From NCBI GenBank assembly GCA_019828595.1, contig JAHQRK010000006.1, positions 2,852,001 through 2,916,000 on the forward strand: a DNA stretch of 64,000 bases. The letters run 5' to 3'. Under the pieces are notes generated by a model, which saw only the letters and a list, made by a program, of their open reading frames with translations, was not told where the DNA came from and searched no databases. This stretch comes from Aphanomyces cochlioides (lineage: Eukaryota > Oomycota > Saprolegniomycetes > Saprolegniales > Verrucalvaceae). The position numbers and the translations under genes were made by a program. Below, in pieces: positions 44,701-53,832 of the stretch; within the stretch, counting starts at the first letter, position 1; every line of letters starts with the position of its first letter.

Positions 44701-45813
44701 GAACAAAGCAGCATAGTCGGCAGGGTAGCGTGGCACATTGGTCATGCCAGGGATAGCGTATTGGTGTTGCTGAGGCGTACCCAAGTCCAACAAGAAATCG
44801 GCCACGTCGCGACCGGGAGGGCATTTGAAACCGAACGACTTGACATAGCTCAAAGCTTCAGCTCGGGGACCATGGTACATCACATAGCCGTCGTTCATGA
44901 TCATGACATCGTCAAAGAGGTCAAACACCTCAGGCGAAGGTTGCAACAGAGCAATCACAATGGTCTTCTTCAACGACTTGGCCATACTTTGCTGTGACTT
45001 GACAATGTCGAAGGTGGCAGCCGAGTCCAAAGATTTCATCCAGAAGAGACACTTGCTTCATGCCAAACTCCATCTCACCGATCGTGACACGCTTGCGTTC
45101 TCCGCCAGACACACCACGCTCCATGGCATTACCGACAATCGTGTCCTTGCAGTTGGCCAAACCCATTTGACGGACGATCACGTCGGGGTAGACTTGGTAC
45201 AAGGCTTCAATGATCTCTTTCGCTTGAGCGATTTCTTCCGGTGTGCCAGAATTGAGTGAGTCCAAGACGCGTTGGGGAACTTTTCCACCGCAAGCTTGAT
45301 GCGCAAACTCCATCGTTTCCTTACGGTCATCTGGGGGAAATGGTAGTCGCGTTGGTTGACATACGAGACGAATTGTGGGATCTGCTTCTTCACTTCCTCC
45401 CTCTTCGTGCCGTTGTACGTGACGCTTCCTCCGACCGTGATGTTCTTCTCTTCGTGGAAGCGACCGGCGAGCATCTTCATCAAGGAAGATTTGCCCGAGC
45501 CAGGCTGGCCCAAGAGCAAGGTCATGGTCGCTGGTTTGAAGACACCGCTGACAGGGTGGAGAATATCTTTGTGGTATACACGTTTGGTCTTGGCCAATCC
45601 CATGATTCCCTTCGTCACCGTGTTGACTAAGGTAGGTAGCTCATTCGCGCCGTCTTTGGTGGCGACGACAACGTCTGCTGCAATGGCAAGATCTTTGAAT
45701 CGGATTTCAACTTGGGGCTTGCGGGATGCAGCCTCGAGGTTGTTGGCCAACATCTCATGGAACTAGTCCGAGCCTTCGGCCAGGAAGCTATCTGCTGACT
45801 TCATGGCAGGCAT
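41794..45813 (-). pseudogene. ABC-5: PDR-type ABCG transporter pseudogene
   Basis: Homologous to ABC-4 along its length, start ATG 45813 (MPAMKSADSFLAEGSD). Lesions in order: in-frame TAG at codon 17; one-base loss near 45327 (MTVRKRW for TV-KETMEF); an 8-bp loss after Walker B near 45034 (LLDEI then out of frame); one-base loss near 44519, absent from ABC-6; a deletion near 44236 in TMD1; one-base loss near 42945. NBD2 keeps GSSGAGKTTLMDV but has substitutions at usually fixed places (AGRNTGGK, MKHLTIG, LFSDEPTSG). It ends NHQKR. Clearly non-functional. Confidence 0.9.
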
Positions 45814-46234
45814 GTTGTTGGTATCGATCTAAAGGGAAAATGGTCTCGATGAGGCGACAGTGTCGTACGCTACTTGTTTCCGGTGCTACTCTGTCTGTCT
45901 ACGGCCATGATTGGTGCACCACCTGGTGGGCAGTACACAGCAACAACGGACCTGTCGCATCATTAGCCAAACTATTTTGACAATGAAGAAACTCTTCTTT
46001 GTACTTGTTCAGGGTATGTTCATCTCTTAGTAGTGTCAAGTGCAGTTAGCCATAGGCTTTATCAAGAATATAATTTGTCCTTCAATTTTTTTGTCGACTA
46101 AGCAGATAAAAGCATGAAACAAAAAATTGAGGGCATATTAATATTATGCCCTCGATTTTTTGTGAACCACCACAATATTATTGTGGTGGTTCCTGCTTCT
46201 TGCACGTCCAAGACGCTTCTGAATTGCTAGTTGC
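45814..46234. other. 5' region of ABC-5 with two palindromes
   Basis: Contains the leader of ABC-5 (minus-strand CTCATCGAGACCATTTTCCC) and, at 46119-46162 and 46164-46192, two adjacent palindromes absent as such from the other arm. Confidence 0.5.
46119..46192. repeat. Two adjacent palindromes
   Basis: 46119-46162 folds AAAAAATTGAGGGCATA on TATGCCCTCGATTTTTT. 46164-46192 folds GAACCACCACAAT on ATTGTGGTGGTTC with a 3-nt loop. The other arm (near 53296-53326) has a single AB junction without the inverted copies. Confidence 0.85.
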
Positions 46235-47194
46235 TTTTCAAAACATGAATGCACATCCAACGAAACGAGACAGCTGACAGTGTAGTGACCTTCTCAGCAA
46301 ATGGCATAGATAATGGATTTCCAAGAAGTTCGCATCGCCTTGGGCAATAACATCACCATTGAAGTGAGCCGACATTATGACTCAAGTTAGAGCAATCGGT
46401 GTTGTATTGGTCTCTGGAGGGCTCTACAGAAGCTCTCTGTCGTAAAATGTCGAGAGACTGTGCACATCCTTTTGTTACAACTGCAGTTTCATGATTCGGC
46501 CCATAAAATCGCCATAATCTGACCACATGTTGGTACTCTTGGTGGAGCTTTTGATACATTGGATAGCCCCACGAGATTACGACTGTTCGTTGCAGCAATT
46601 CATGAAGGAACACGGTCACAGTCAGCTGTCAGCGCCATGGCTCAATTGGATAGATGAGGTTGTCAAATGTGGAATTGAACTCAATTTGGTTGGTGTCGAC
46701 ACCGTCATGAAGACAGTCGTCCACTGTAATCTCCGACTCCATGGTAAACAACCATATCCGCCGCTAAATGACATGTCGCGACAGTCAAATAGATTTCGCA
46801 CTTGAATTCTCTAGCAATCTGTAGTAACCAGCACGTCTCAGACAATACTTTTGATCGTCCATTCGGGCTCATCCCGATGTACGAGGCACATCCATCGAAA
46901 CACTGCAATACAGTACTGTCATGCTGTCTTCAGGTGTGGAATCTCTGAAGCGTTCGATGAAGTTCACATTTGAAGCCCGGGAAAACAAAATCGGTCTTAG
47001 TACCAATTAGGTACTTTCGAGTTACGCCCACAGGGCTATAGAGCACATCAAGAGCTACATTTTAAGCTATCATGCACCCCCTATTTCGCAGAATTGGTGG
47101 AGATATTGCCACAGGTGGATGGAATCGCGGACAATTTTTGAAAACATCGTTTTTGAGTTTTATACATTTTTGGAATCCTCAGAGTGTGCTCTAT
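46235..47194. other. Accessory DNA, no gene recognised
   Basis: 46395-46530 is a diverged inverted match to about 53085-53200 (shared TTATGGCGATTTT and GGCCGAATCATGAAAC words), so inverted duplication 2 once reached further in. Frames up to 92 codons show no known motif. Confidence 0.45.
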
Positions 47195-48013
47195 TCATTG
47201 ATGTTGTTTTCGTTTACAAACTGCTTGAGCAACACTGCGAAAAGAGACAAAACAGTTTGTATTAAACTGTAAAACACATGTATTAAACAACTGGCAATAA
47301 GACTGATTTTGAATTCCGTTGTCAATAAGACTGATTTTGAATTTACCGACATGCTTGTGGGTTGAATAGGTTGAAATAATATCGCCATTGGAGCTTCTTC
47401 GAACTCTTTTGCGACAAGGTACAACCGCACAAAATGTATCAAACCATTCCGATAGTGCGTCGTAATCGACGAGTTTAGCGTGACAACAGCCGTTGTTTTC
47501 GTGGGACTTTGGAGTCAAATATCCCGAGAAGACTCGCTTCCGAATGGCAGTCAATTTGTCATTCGATACACCGAATAGCTTGTGAAAGGCAGGTTTACAT
47601 ACTTCTCCAATAAATGGCACTACGTATGGAAAGACACGTCGAACACCCTTTCCTCGTGTTCGCCGCTGCGTTATCAAGTCAAAAGTTCCACAAAGGGACA
47701 GTGTAGTGTACATACATGTGACCAATTGCTCTTTTGAGAGCGATTTCATAGACCCCGAGAAATTCACAATTTTAGTTCGCTTCTCTGCAAGACAAAGCTT
47801 AGGGCAACAAGCATAGCTGAGCAGGCTGTCAACATCACGTAAATCATCGTCGCTCATGTGTAGTCTACAGAGAAACTGCTGTGGCGTGTACTCGTCATCT
47901 TCACTTGCCGAGCTGCTGTAGTCCTCGTCGCTTGACACCATACCTTGCCAACCACAAAGAATGTTTAAAACACATTGACCACTCACAAAAGTGTTTTCTT
48001 GATGTTTCTCCAT
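47195..48013 (-). CDS. Unrecognised 272-aa protein, possibly transposon-derived
   Basis: ATG 48013 (MEKHQENTFVSGQCV). An acidic stretch (SSDEDYSSSASEDDE) is followed by LSYACCPKLCLAEKRTKI and then GEVCKPAFHKLFGVSNDKLTAIRKRVF with GYLTPKSHENNGC after it. The VC-x-x-x-F-x-x-x-x-G-(V/I)S pattern followed by a G-x-x-x-P-x-x-H-x-x-N-G motif recalls the N-terminal part of uncharacterised transposon proteins in animals and oomycetes, which is a weak resemblance. The last ~45 codons differ in composition and include a duplicated 21-bp segment, so the 3' part is probably lost. Confidence 0.4.
   Translation of the reverse strand: MEKHQENTFVSGQCVLNILCGWQGMVSSDEDYSSSASEDDEYTPQQFLCRLHMSDDDLRDVDSLLSYACCPKLCLAEKRTKIVNFSGSMKSLSKEQLVTCMYTTLSLCGTFDLITQRRTRGKGVRRVFPYVVPFIGEVCKPAFHKLFGVSNDKLTAIRKRVFSGYLTPKSHENNGCCHAKLVDYDALSEWFDTFCAVVPCRKRVRRSSNGDIISTYSTHKHVGKFKISLIDNGIQNQSYCQLFNTCVLQFNTNCFVSFRSVAQAVCKRKQHQ
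47295..47343 (+). repeat. 21-bp direct repeat, two copies
   Basis: CAATAAGACTGATTTTGAAT plus one base occurs at 47295-47315 and 47323-47343, inside the 3' end of the neighbouring minus-strand frame. Confidence 0.9.
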
Positions 48014-48022
48014 TATTAGTTT

Positions 48023-48301
48023 TCAAGAGGTGAAAACTTTGGACTCGATTATCTCGAGAACAAATTTATAGAGGAAGACCGATTTTGTTTCCTGGGCTTC
48101 ATTTGTCCAGGGCACTGTTGAGATTTTATACGGCTCGTAGCGCTTGAGAATTTGTAGTCCTCTCCTTGGTAAGGGGATGTGGTATGTGATGACAATATTG
48201 GCTCGTTCTCCTGGATTCAAGATTATCAGCCAAAGACAGTCACTTGATATATTTCCCCTCGGCGTCTTCCGACTAATTACAAACGGGGTGATGCTGTACA
48301 T
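48023..48301 (-). CDS. Small hypothetical ORF, unrecognised
   Basis: 92-codon frame (MYSITPFVISRKTPRGN) ending 9 bp before the ATG of the 272-aa frame on the same strand. No motif recognised; it may be an upstream exon or fragment of the same degraded element, or spurious. Confidence 0.2.
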   Translation of the reverse strand: MYSITPFVISRKTPRGNISSDCLWLIILNPGERANIVITYHIPLPRRGLQILKRYEPYKISTVPWTNEAQETKSVFLYKFVLEIIESKVFTS

Positions 48302-48783
48302 GTTCTTTTTAATTCCAAGTCAGCACATGCGAATTTACACTTCAGCGCATTGGGTTGTCTTCCTGACTTAGACTAAAGTGGAAATTAAGCATAACGTAAA
48401 GAACCAGTCTTTGCCCCTTTTTGGACCTATTAGCATTTTCAACATAACTTTTACACTATTTTGAACTGTGTGCTCCACAATATACCAAATTATAGAGGAA
48501 AGAACAGTCTATCGCTTACACATATTTTGAGATTGTTTCACTTAGTATTCGTATAGTTACAACCGTCTGAAATTCAATTTGTAAAATTTACCCGGTCCAG
48601 TCTTTTGCCCCTTTTTGACTTGAAATAAGTATACTTTCTGGTGAATTTCGACAGTTGCACTCCAATTTTTAATGTGCACTGAAGCCGATATTCGGAAAAT
48701 TAATACCCTTATTCTCACCTAGAAAAATCAATTGTGATAGGATATTCATAAATATAGTTCAATTCAAAGTTGACCATCGCACA

Positions 48784-49228
48784 TATGGTGCACATCAGCT
48801 GAAGACAGCGAAATTTATAGCCTAACGCCTATCGCTATAAGTCCTTTGAAAATGCATATTCAGGTATGTAAGACCACAAAATCGTTAGCGCTGGACAAGA
48901 CGAAGAGAAGCTATCGCTTGGTTTTTAAATCCGATGAAAACTAAAAAAGTTATAGATATTTAACGTCATTGCTTTGAACTGTGAAGATGTATGGAGTCTG
49001 GCATAAATTGGCCGTTCGGTCTATCTTGATGTTTGTATATATATTCTATCCGGATATTTTATCCGGACATATTGGTGAGTTTAACCACTTGAGACCTAAA
49101 TAACGTATAATACTTAATAGGTTAAACGCAAAAATCAGTAGGTCTAACTTATTACAGTCTACGTTATATAATAAAACCATGTGAGATAAAATTGGCCAGA
49201 ATGCAGTCTACAGCTGATGTGCACCATA
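48784..49228. mobile_element. Possible 445-bp MITE inside the Harbinger element
   Basis: Bounded by an 18-bp perfect inverted repeat (TATGGTGCACATCAGCTG at 48784-48801 and its complement at 49211-49228). No ORF and no convincing target duplication. Confidence 0.4.
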
Positions 49229-49390
49229 CTTCGAAGTAGCCTTCATAATGACAACTAATACGGGGTTTCAAAGTACTTGTGCTCTAAGTTGGATTGATGT
49301 TTGGTTGGAAATATATTACTTCCGTTCCAGCCAATCAAAGACGAATAAACTTTTGAGCTGACTGCCCCCATTTTTCCTTTGTCGGAGTGA

Positions 49391-50618
49391 ATGGTCCGAC
49401 ACAGTGAACGCAAGCAAATCATTCGAGAGCTCGAGCATTTGCTTGTGCAGTCTGTGGTGTTCGAGATCAACCATGTCCCAACACCGCCGAGTCAACACGC
49501 TTTGGTTGATTTGACGCTTTTATTGATTCAGGGACAACTCCACGCGTGCCTCGCTTTACTGTTTGGAAAGAAGTTATATTTCACTGCTTGTCATATACTT
49601 GGTCCCTTGCGTCGATCCAACTTATCTTTGTTTCTCATGGTGTTGAATTCCATCTTGTCTCAACGATATCTCCTTTCGAAACGAAAGCTAGTACCAAAAC
49701 ATACGTCGCCTTACGAGTTTATCTGCTCTCTTCACGACAAACGATTTCGCCAGGAGGCAAGAATGTCGAAACAAAGCTTTTTTCAAATAGTTGATTTAAT
49801 TAAGGATCATCCGATCTTCAAGAACCGATCGAGCATGAAACAAGCCCCTCCTCATGATCAACTGATGGTGTTTTTATCCAAATTGGGACGATTTGGCAAT
49901 GGTGCGTCGGTTGGAATTTTGTCTGGTTACTTTGGCATCTCGGAAGGGACTGTTTGTTTGTACATAAAGCGTTGTTTGGTTGCAATCTTGTCGTTGGAAG
50001 CGAGAGTTGTGTTTTGGCCATCTATCCATGAAATAAATGTGATTGCGAGACGCATTGAGGGATCTCACGGTTTTGAAAATTGCGTCGGCTTTGTCGATGG
50101 CACATTTTTCCCAGTGTATGCAAAGCCTTCACGGCAAGGTGAAGATTTTTTCTCTAGAAAGGGATATTATGGTATGTCTGGGATGATTGTTTGTGACGAC
50201 TACAAGAGAATTTTACATTTGGATCTCGGTTGGCCAGGCTCAGTGCATGACGCGCGTGTATGGAGAAATAGCTCATTGTCTTTACAATCGCACGACTATT
50301 TTACAGTCTCTGAGTATTTGCTTGCTGATTCAGCTTATCCTAACGAACGACATGTTATGCCAGCATTTAAAAAAATGAGAGGCAGTCACCTCTGCAATTC
50401 AAAAGCGATTCAATAATGCCGTTGCAAGATGTCGCTACGTGAATGAGAAATGCATTGGTCTTTTAAAAGGCAGATTTCAATCGTTGCGCGGTATGCGCAT
50501 GGATATATCAATTAAACAGCATGCCCAAATCATGATTTACTACATTCGATGTGCTGCTGTGTTGCACAATTTGCTTTTCACCGATGTAGATGATTCACGA
50601 AGAATGCGATTGGGATAG
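49391..50618 (+). pseudogene. Harbinger (DDE_4) transposase, one frameshift
   Basis: The 341-codon frame begins at ATG 49391. Helical N-terminal region, then LSGYFGISEGTVCLYIKRCL (helix-turn-helix). Catalytic marks: NCVGFVDGTFFPVY (first Asp), LGWPGSVHDARVWRNS (second Asp), YLLADSAYPNERHVMPAF. The frame is lost near 50385. The conserved end, FNNAVARCRYVNEKCIGLLK then RFQSLRG with the catalytic Glu, continues in the next frame to 50618. In active elements this DDE enzyme works with the Myb-like partner. Confidence 0.85.
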
Positions 50619-50729
50619 AGTACTTGATTGTGATACGACAGAGTCAAGTGATATTGATGAATGCGTCCATGACACTCCGATTGTAGACTCGAGGCTTTGT
50701 CATTCACAAAAGTTTAGCTTAATCGACAT

Positions 50730-51807
50730 TTAATCTAATGATTTCATGCTGTCGTTCACAAACTCCATTACATCGTCGTTGGAAAATCCCGCAGTCTTCA
50801 TGAATTCACCTTGTCGAAAAATTTCGTCGACTTTTCGTTTGCGTACACGTTCACTGTTCTCAAAGTTGATTTGGCTTTCTTGCAATGAGATAAACCTCTC
50901 AGCTATTTGAGATTGTGTCTCACTTTGAACTTTCATTCCGTTTGCGATGGCCTCGGCAATTGATGATTTTCCTTTGTCTTTTTCCCCAACAAGCTTGATG
51001 CGTTTGCTCAATCTATTTTTATGCTTCTCCGGCACTTGCAAGTCTCCATTTGGTACGGCTTTAATAAGCCTCGCCTTGTGTGCCCTTTCAGTGCATTGCA
51101 AAGTTGGCTGTGGAGGCGCCCCCGGATTGTACAAAGGTTCCTCTCCAAAGCTGTCGTCGTCGCGATCATCAACCTCCGATTGAGCCTTCTCAATAGCCGA
51201 GTCATCATCAAACAACTACAACATGTCGAACGTTGGTTAGAAATAATTTAGCATCACATCACCAATTCATATGCTGATTTCTCGTTTGAATCACCCGTTG
51301 ATGAATGGACAATTGGTATAGCTGCAGGCCTGTCCAGCATGACGGTCTACAACTCGTGATAGTATCGGCAAATCTTGAGTTTTCTCCTTTCCAAAGCAGA
51401 TATTTGTACAATATATTCTGGGTTCTCGACATCCCCCTGAAATCTATCATTGATATCGTTCAATACACCTTCTCCCGTGCTTGACATGAAGTCGCAGTAC
51501 GAGGAGAACTTTTGTGTCAATTCAATGAGTTTGTTTTTCACAGCACCTGCCTCCCGGTTGAATCCATGCTTTTTGAGCACTTCTGCACATTCCGTGCAGA
51601 CAACCAGCTTCGGTTTCCCGGCCAAGGACCGTGTGCCCCCTTCCATACGTCGAAGTTCACAAAACGGCAAGAGATAGGGTCTTCGTATGTCAACCATGCG
51701 AGCAAAACTTCGATTGAGCTGCGGCCGTCCAAACTGACAGCCTTGCATTCGCCGCAGGTGCAAACATCACGATGCCATTGAGGTTCCTTGAGACTTGCTT
51801 GGTTCAT
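50730..51807 (-). pseudogene. Myb/SANT-like Harbinger accessory protein, broken
   Basis: Read on the minus strand from ATG 51807. The frame shifts near 51690 (LDGRSSIEVLLAWLTYED, then ELRRMEGGTRSLAGKPK), passes AGAVKNKLIELTQKFSSYCD, typical of the trihelix/Myb-like fold, and reaches ICRYYHEL followed by an in-frame TAG at 51347-51349. Beyond it the reading continues to a plausible 50-nt GT-AG intron near 51216-51267 and a last exon (FDDDSAIEKAQSEVDD ... FVNDSMKSLD). Such proteins bind the element ends and carry the transposase into the nucleus. Convergent with the transposase. Confidence 0.6.
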
Positions 51808-52012
51808 CGAGGCCACGCGACTTGCTTGGCCGTGTCAAAACCAACTTCAACCAGCCAGAACTTTCGACCTCAACCACGAAAATCGTGGTTGGAAAAAAAC
51901 AGTCAACCTCAGACAGTGTCTGAGTTATTTCAACCAATCATGTATCGCAAAAAATACTTGGATAATTTTTCAACCAAACCAGAAAGTACTTTGAAACCCC
52001 CTAATATCCAAA

Positions 52013-52277
52013 TTATCCAAGAAAAAATACCCCGATTGGATGACCATCCCGTTGCATTTGTACAACCCACGATGAAAGATAGGTCTCACACTCATCCGGC
52101 AAGGCAGGCGATGGTCCCATACGTTCTTGTGCGTCGCTGTCAGCAGAACGACTTTTTGCAACATGGAATTTAAGTGTACGATAGGGTATCCGCAAAGCCA
52201 TGCTCACAAAACGCTGCTTTTCACCCTTTGAACGCCTCGTCGAGCTCCTCTTTGGTATACTTGCGCCGTCGTCCCAT
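52013..52277 (-). pseudogene. Fragment of a pogo-type transposase N-terminus
   Basis: ATG 52277 opens MGRRRKYTKEELDEAFKG, then a frameshift. The other frame gives RIPYRTLKFHVAKSR, GPSPALPDECETYLSSWV and MQRDGHPIG, which is the CENP-B-like helix-turn-helix region of a pogo-type family different from the element at 3.3-5.8 kb. No DDE domain follows. Confidence 0.55.
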
Positions 52278-52457
52278 GAATGAGGAATGAAGACCGCCAG
52301 ATAGACTTTCAAAGTTTTCCTCCAATTTATTCATGCACCAATCATATAGCTCGAAAGACCACGAACGATTTCTATTGGATATAATTAAAAAAATCGGTCA
52401 ACGAAAAAAAAGGGGCAAAAGACTGGAACGGGGGCAAGACACTGGTTCTTTACGTTA

Positions 52458-53245
52458 CAACATGACTTGATGGCACTGACGGAGGGGGGGGGCATCAAAC
52501 AGTGTCTATGAAGACGACTTTAATATATGCGATGATGTCCATCGATGAAACAAGACTCGCTTACCTCGTTAAGATGTCTTCCTCCTTTTCATTACCAACT
52601 ATGGGATGGCAGTATAGACTGCGGCGTGATTCCCCCCTTACCCTCACTGCCAGATATTGTAGGTCATCTCTCGGGTTCTCGATCATAAGAGTAGTACTGC
52701 TCATATTTCATAGACTCTCTCACGAAGACTACGTAACATTGCTCATAACGATGTGGTGATTCGTAGAAGATGATGATTGCTAGAAGATAAGCAATCAAAG
52801 GGACATTCCATTGTTTAGTCTGCGACGTATTGATTGCTACATAGCTCAAAATTCCAAGCAATAGAAATCATTTCCAGTTTTTGCAGAGCATTCTGCGTGG
52901 TCATACTCTGTCGTTTGTAATCAATGTTTACGACAGTAGATGAATTTCCACTGCAAACGTATTCAGTCATCGTACCCCGATCAACACCTTTGTATATTTC
53001 CTCGGTGATAATCTTGTTTTGAGTTGAGCCTTGACGCTTCATGTGGCTGCAAACCGTAATCGTGTGAGGTTCCAGGAGATTTCGAACGCATCGGCGAGTT
53101 CCAACAGGTGTTTCGAGTCAGAATTACGGCGATTTTGGTGGCCGAATCATGAAACCGTGGTTGAAACAACAGGATGTGCAGACTCTGTTGGTTTGGCAGA
53201 GGGCTCACTCACACAAATTCCATAGGTTCGTTTATATTTTGATAA
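52458..53245. other. Accessory DNA, no gene recognised
   Basis: Frames up to 85 codons without motif. 53085-53200 is diverged inverted homology to 46395-46530. Confidence 0.4.
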
Positions 53246-53499
53246 GCAACTACTAGTAGCAATTCACAAGTGTCTTGGACGTGCAAGAAGCAGGAACCAC
53301 CACAATATGCCCTCGATTTTTTGTTTCATGCTTTTATCTGCTTTGTCGACAAAAAAGTTGAAGGACTTGATAAAGCCTATGGCGAACTGTACTTGACACT
53401 GAGAGAAGCACACCCTGAACAATTACAAAGAAGAGTTTCTTCATTGTCAAAATGATGCGACAGGTCCGTTGTTGCTGCTGCCCACCAGGTGGTGCACCT
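53246..53499 (+). repeat. Inner part of the right arm of inverted duplication 2
   Basis: Inverted match to 45925-46234 with several indels. It is separated from the rest of the arm by the gypsy insertion. Confidence 0.8.
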
Positions 53500-53504
53500 G
53501 TCCC

Positions 53505-53811
53505 TGTTGTATAATATGGTGACACCCACTCTAGAATGAAATGGGTTGCAGAGGAAGGTTTCGTCCTTTCACGTCAAGAGCTAGGAAGGATGGAGACCAC
53601 AGGAGACCACTGGACTTGGTTCTTGTTATTGGTTTTAGAAAGTGAGATACGATTTACTATATCTAAATATACATGCCTTGACCATACTATCCATGATACT
53701 GATATATCTTCTGCCGGCTCCATACGATACCTCACATTGATGTATCTTTCACGGTATTGACAAGGGCTGACTTGAACATGTAGCTCATGCATTGATTTGG
53801 GGATCGCAACA
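53505..53811 (-). repeat. 3' LTR of the gypsy element
   Basis: Same sequence as the 5' LTR with no difference noticed. Preceded on the minus strand by a purine-rich stretch (AAGGAAGG). Confidence 0.9.
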
Positions 53812-53832
53812 CGACCTTCCTTGAAGAAGACT

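Larger units (their letters stand above)
41297..46234 (-). repeat. Left arm of ABC inverted duplication 2
   Basis: Inverted match to 53246-53499 plus 59313-63911. Very similar from 41297 to 45893; the innermost part (45894-46234) is more diverged and has indels. The outer boundary in both arms is TTAACCGTTTTATTTGG. Confidence 0.85.
48392..52457 (+). mobile_element. PIF/Harbinger-type element, inactive
   Basis: Outer inverted repeats 48392-48408 and 52441-52457 are 17 bp and perfect (TAACGTAAAGAACCAGT). A second perfect 20-bp inverted pair lies inside at 48597-48616 and 52407-52426 (CCAGTCTTTTGCCCC core). Between them is a DDE_4-type transposase (+) facing a Myb/SANT-like second gene (-), the usual two-gene content of Harbinger elements. 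A 3-bp TWA duplication could not be confirmed; only TA is shared. Both genes are frame-broken. Confidence 0.8.

Noticed and set aside
45895..45912. GTCTACGGCCAT, like the 5' end of 5S rRNA
   Set aside because: Only about 12 bases match; the downstream 5S sequence is absent, and the same word elsewhere (59298-59308) is followed by unrelated sequence.
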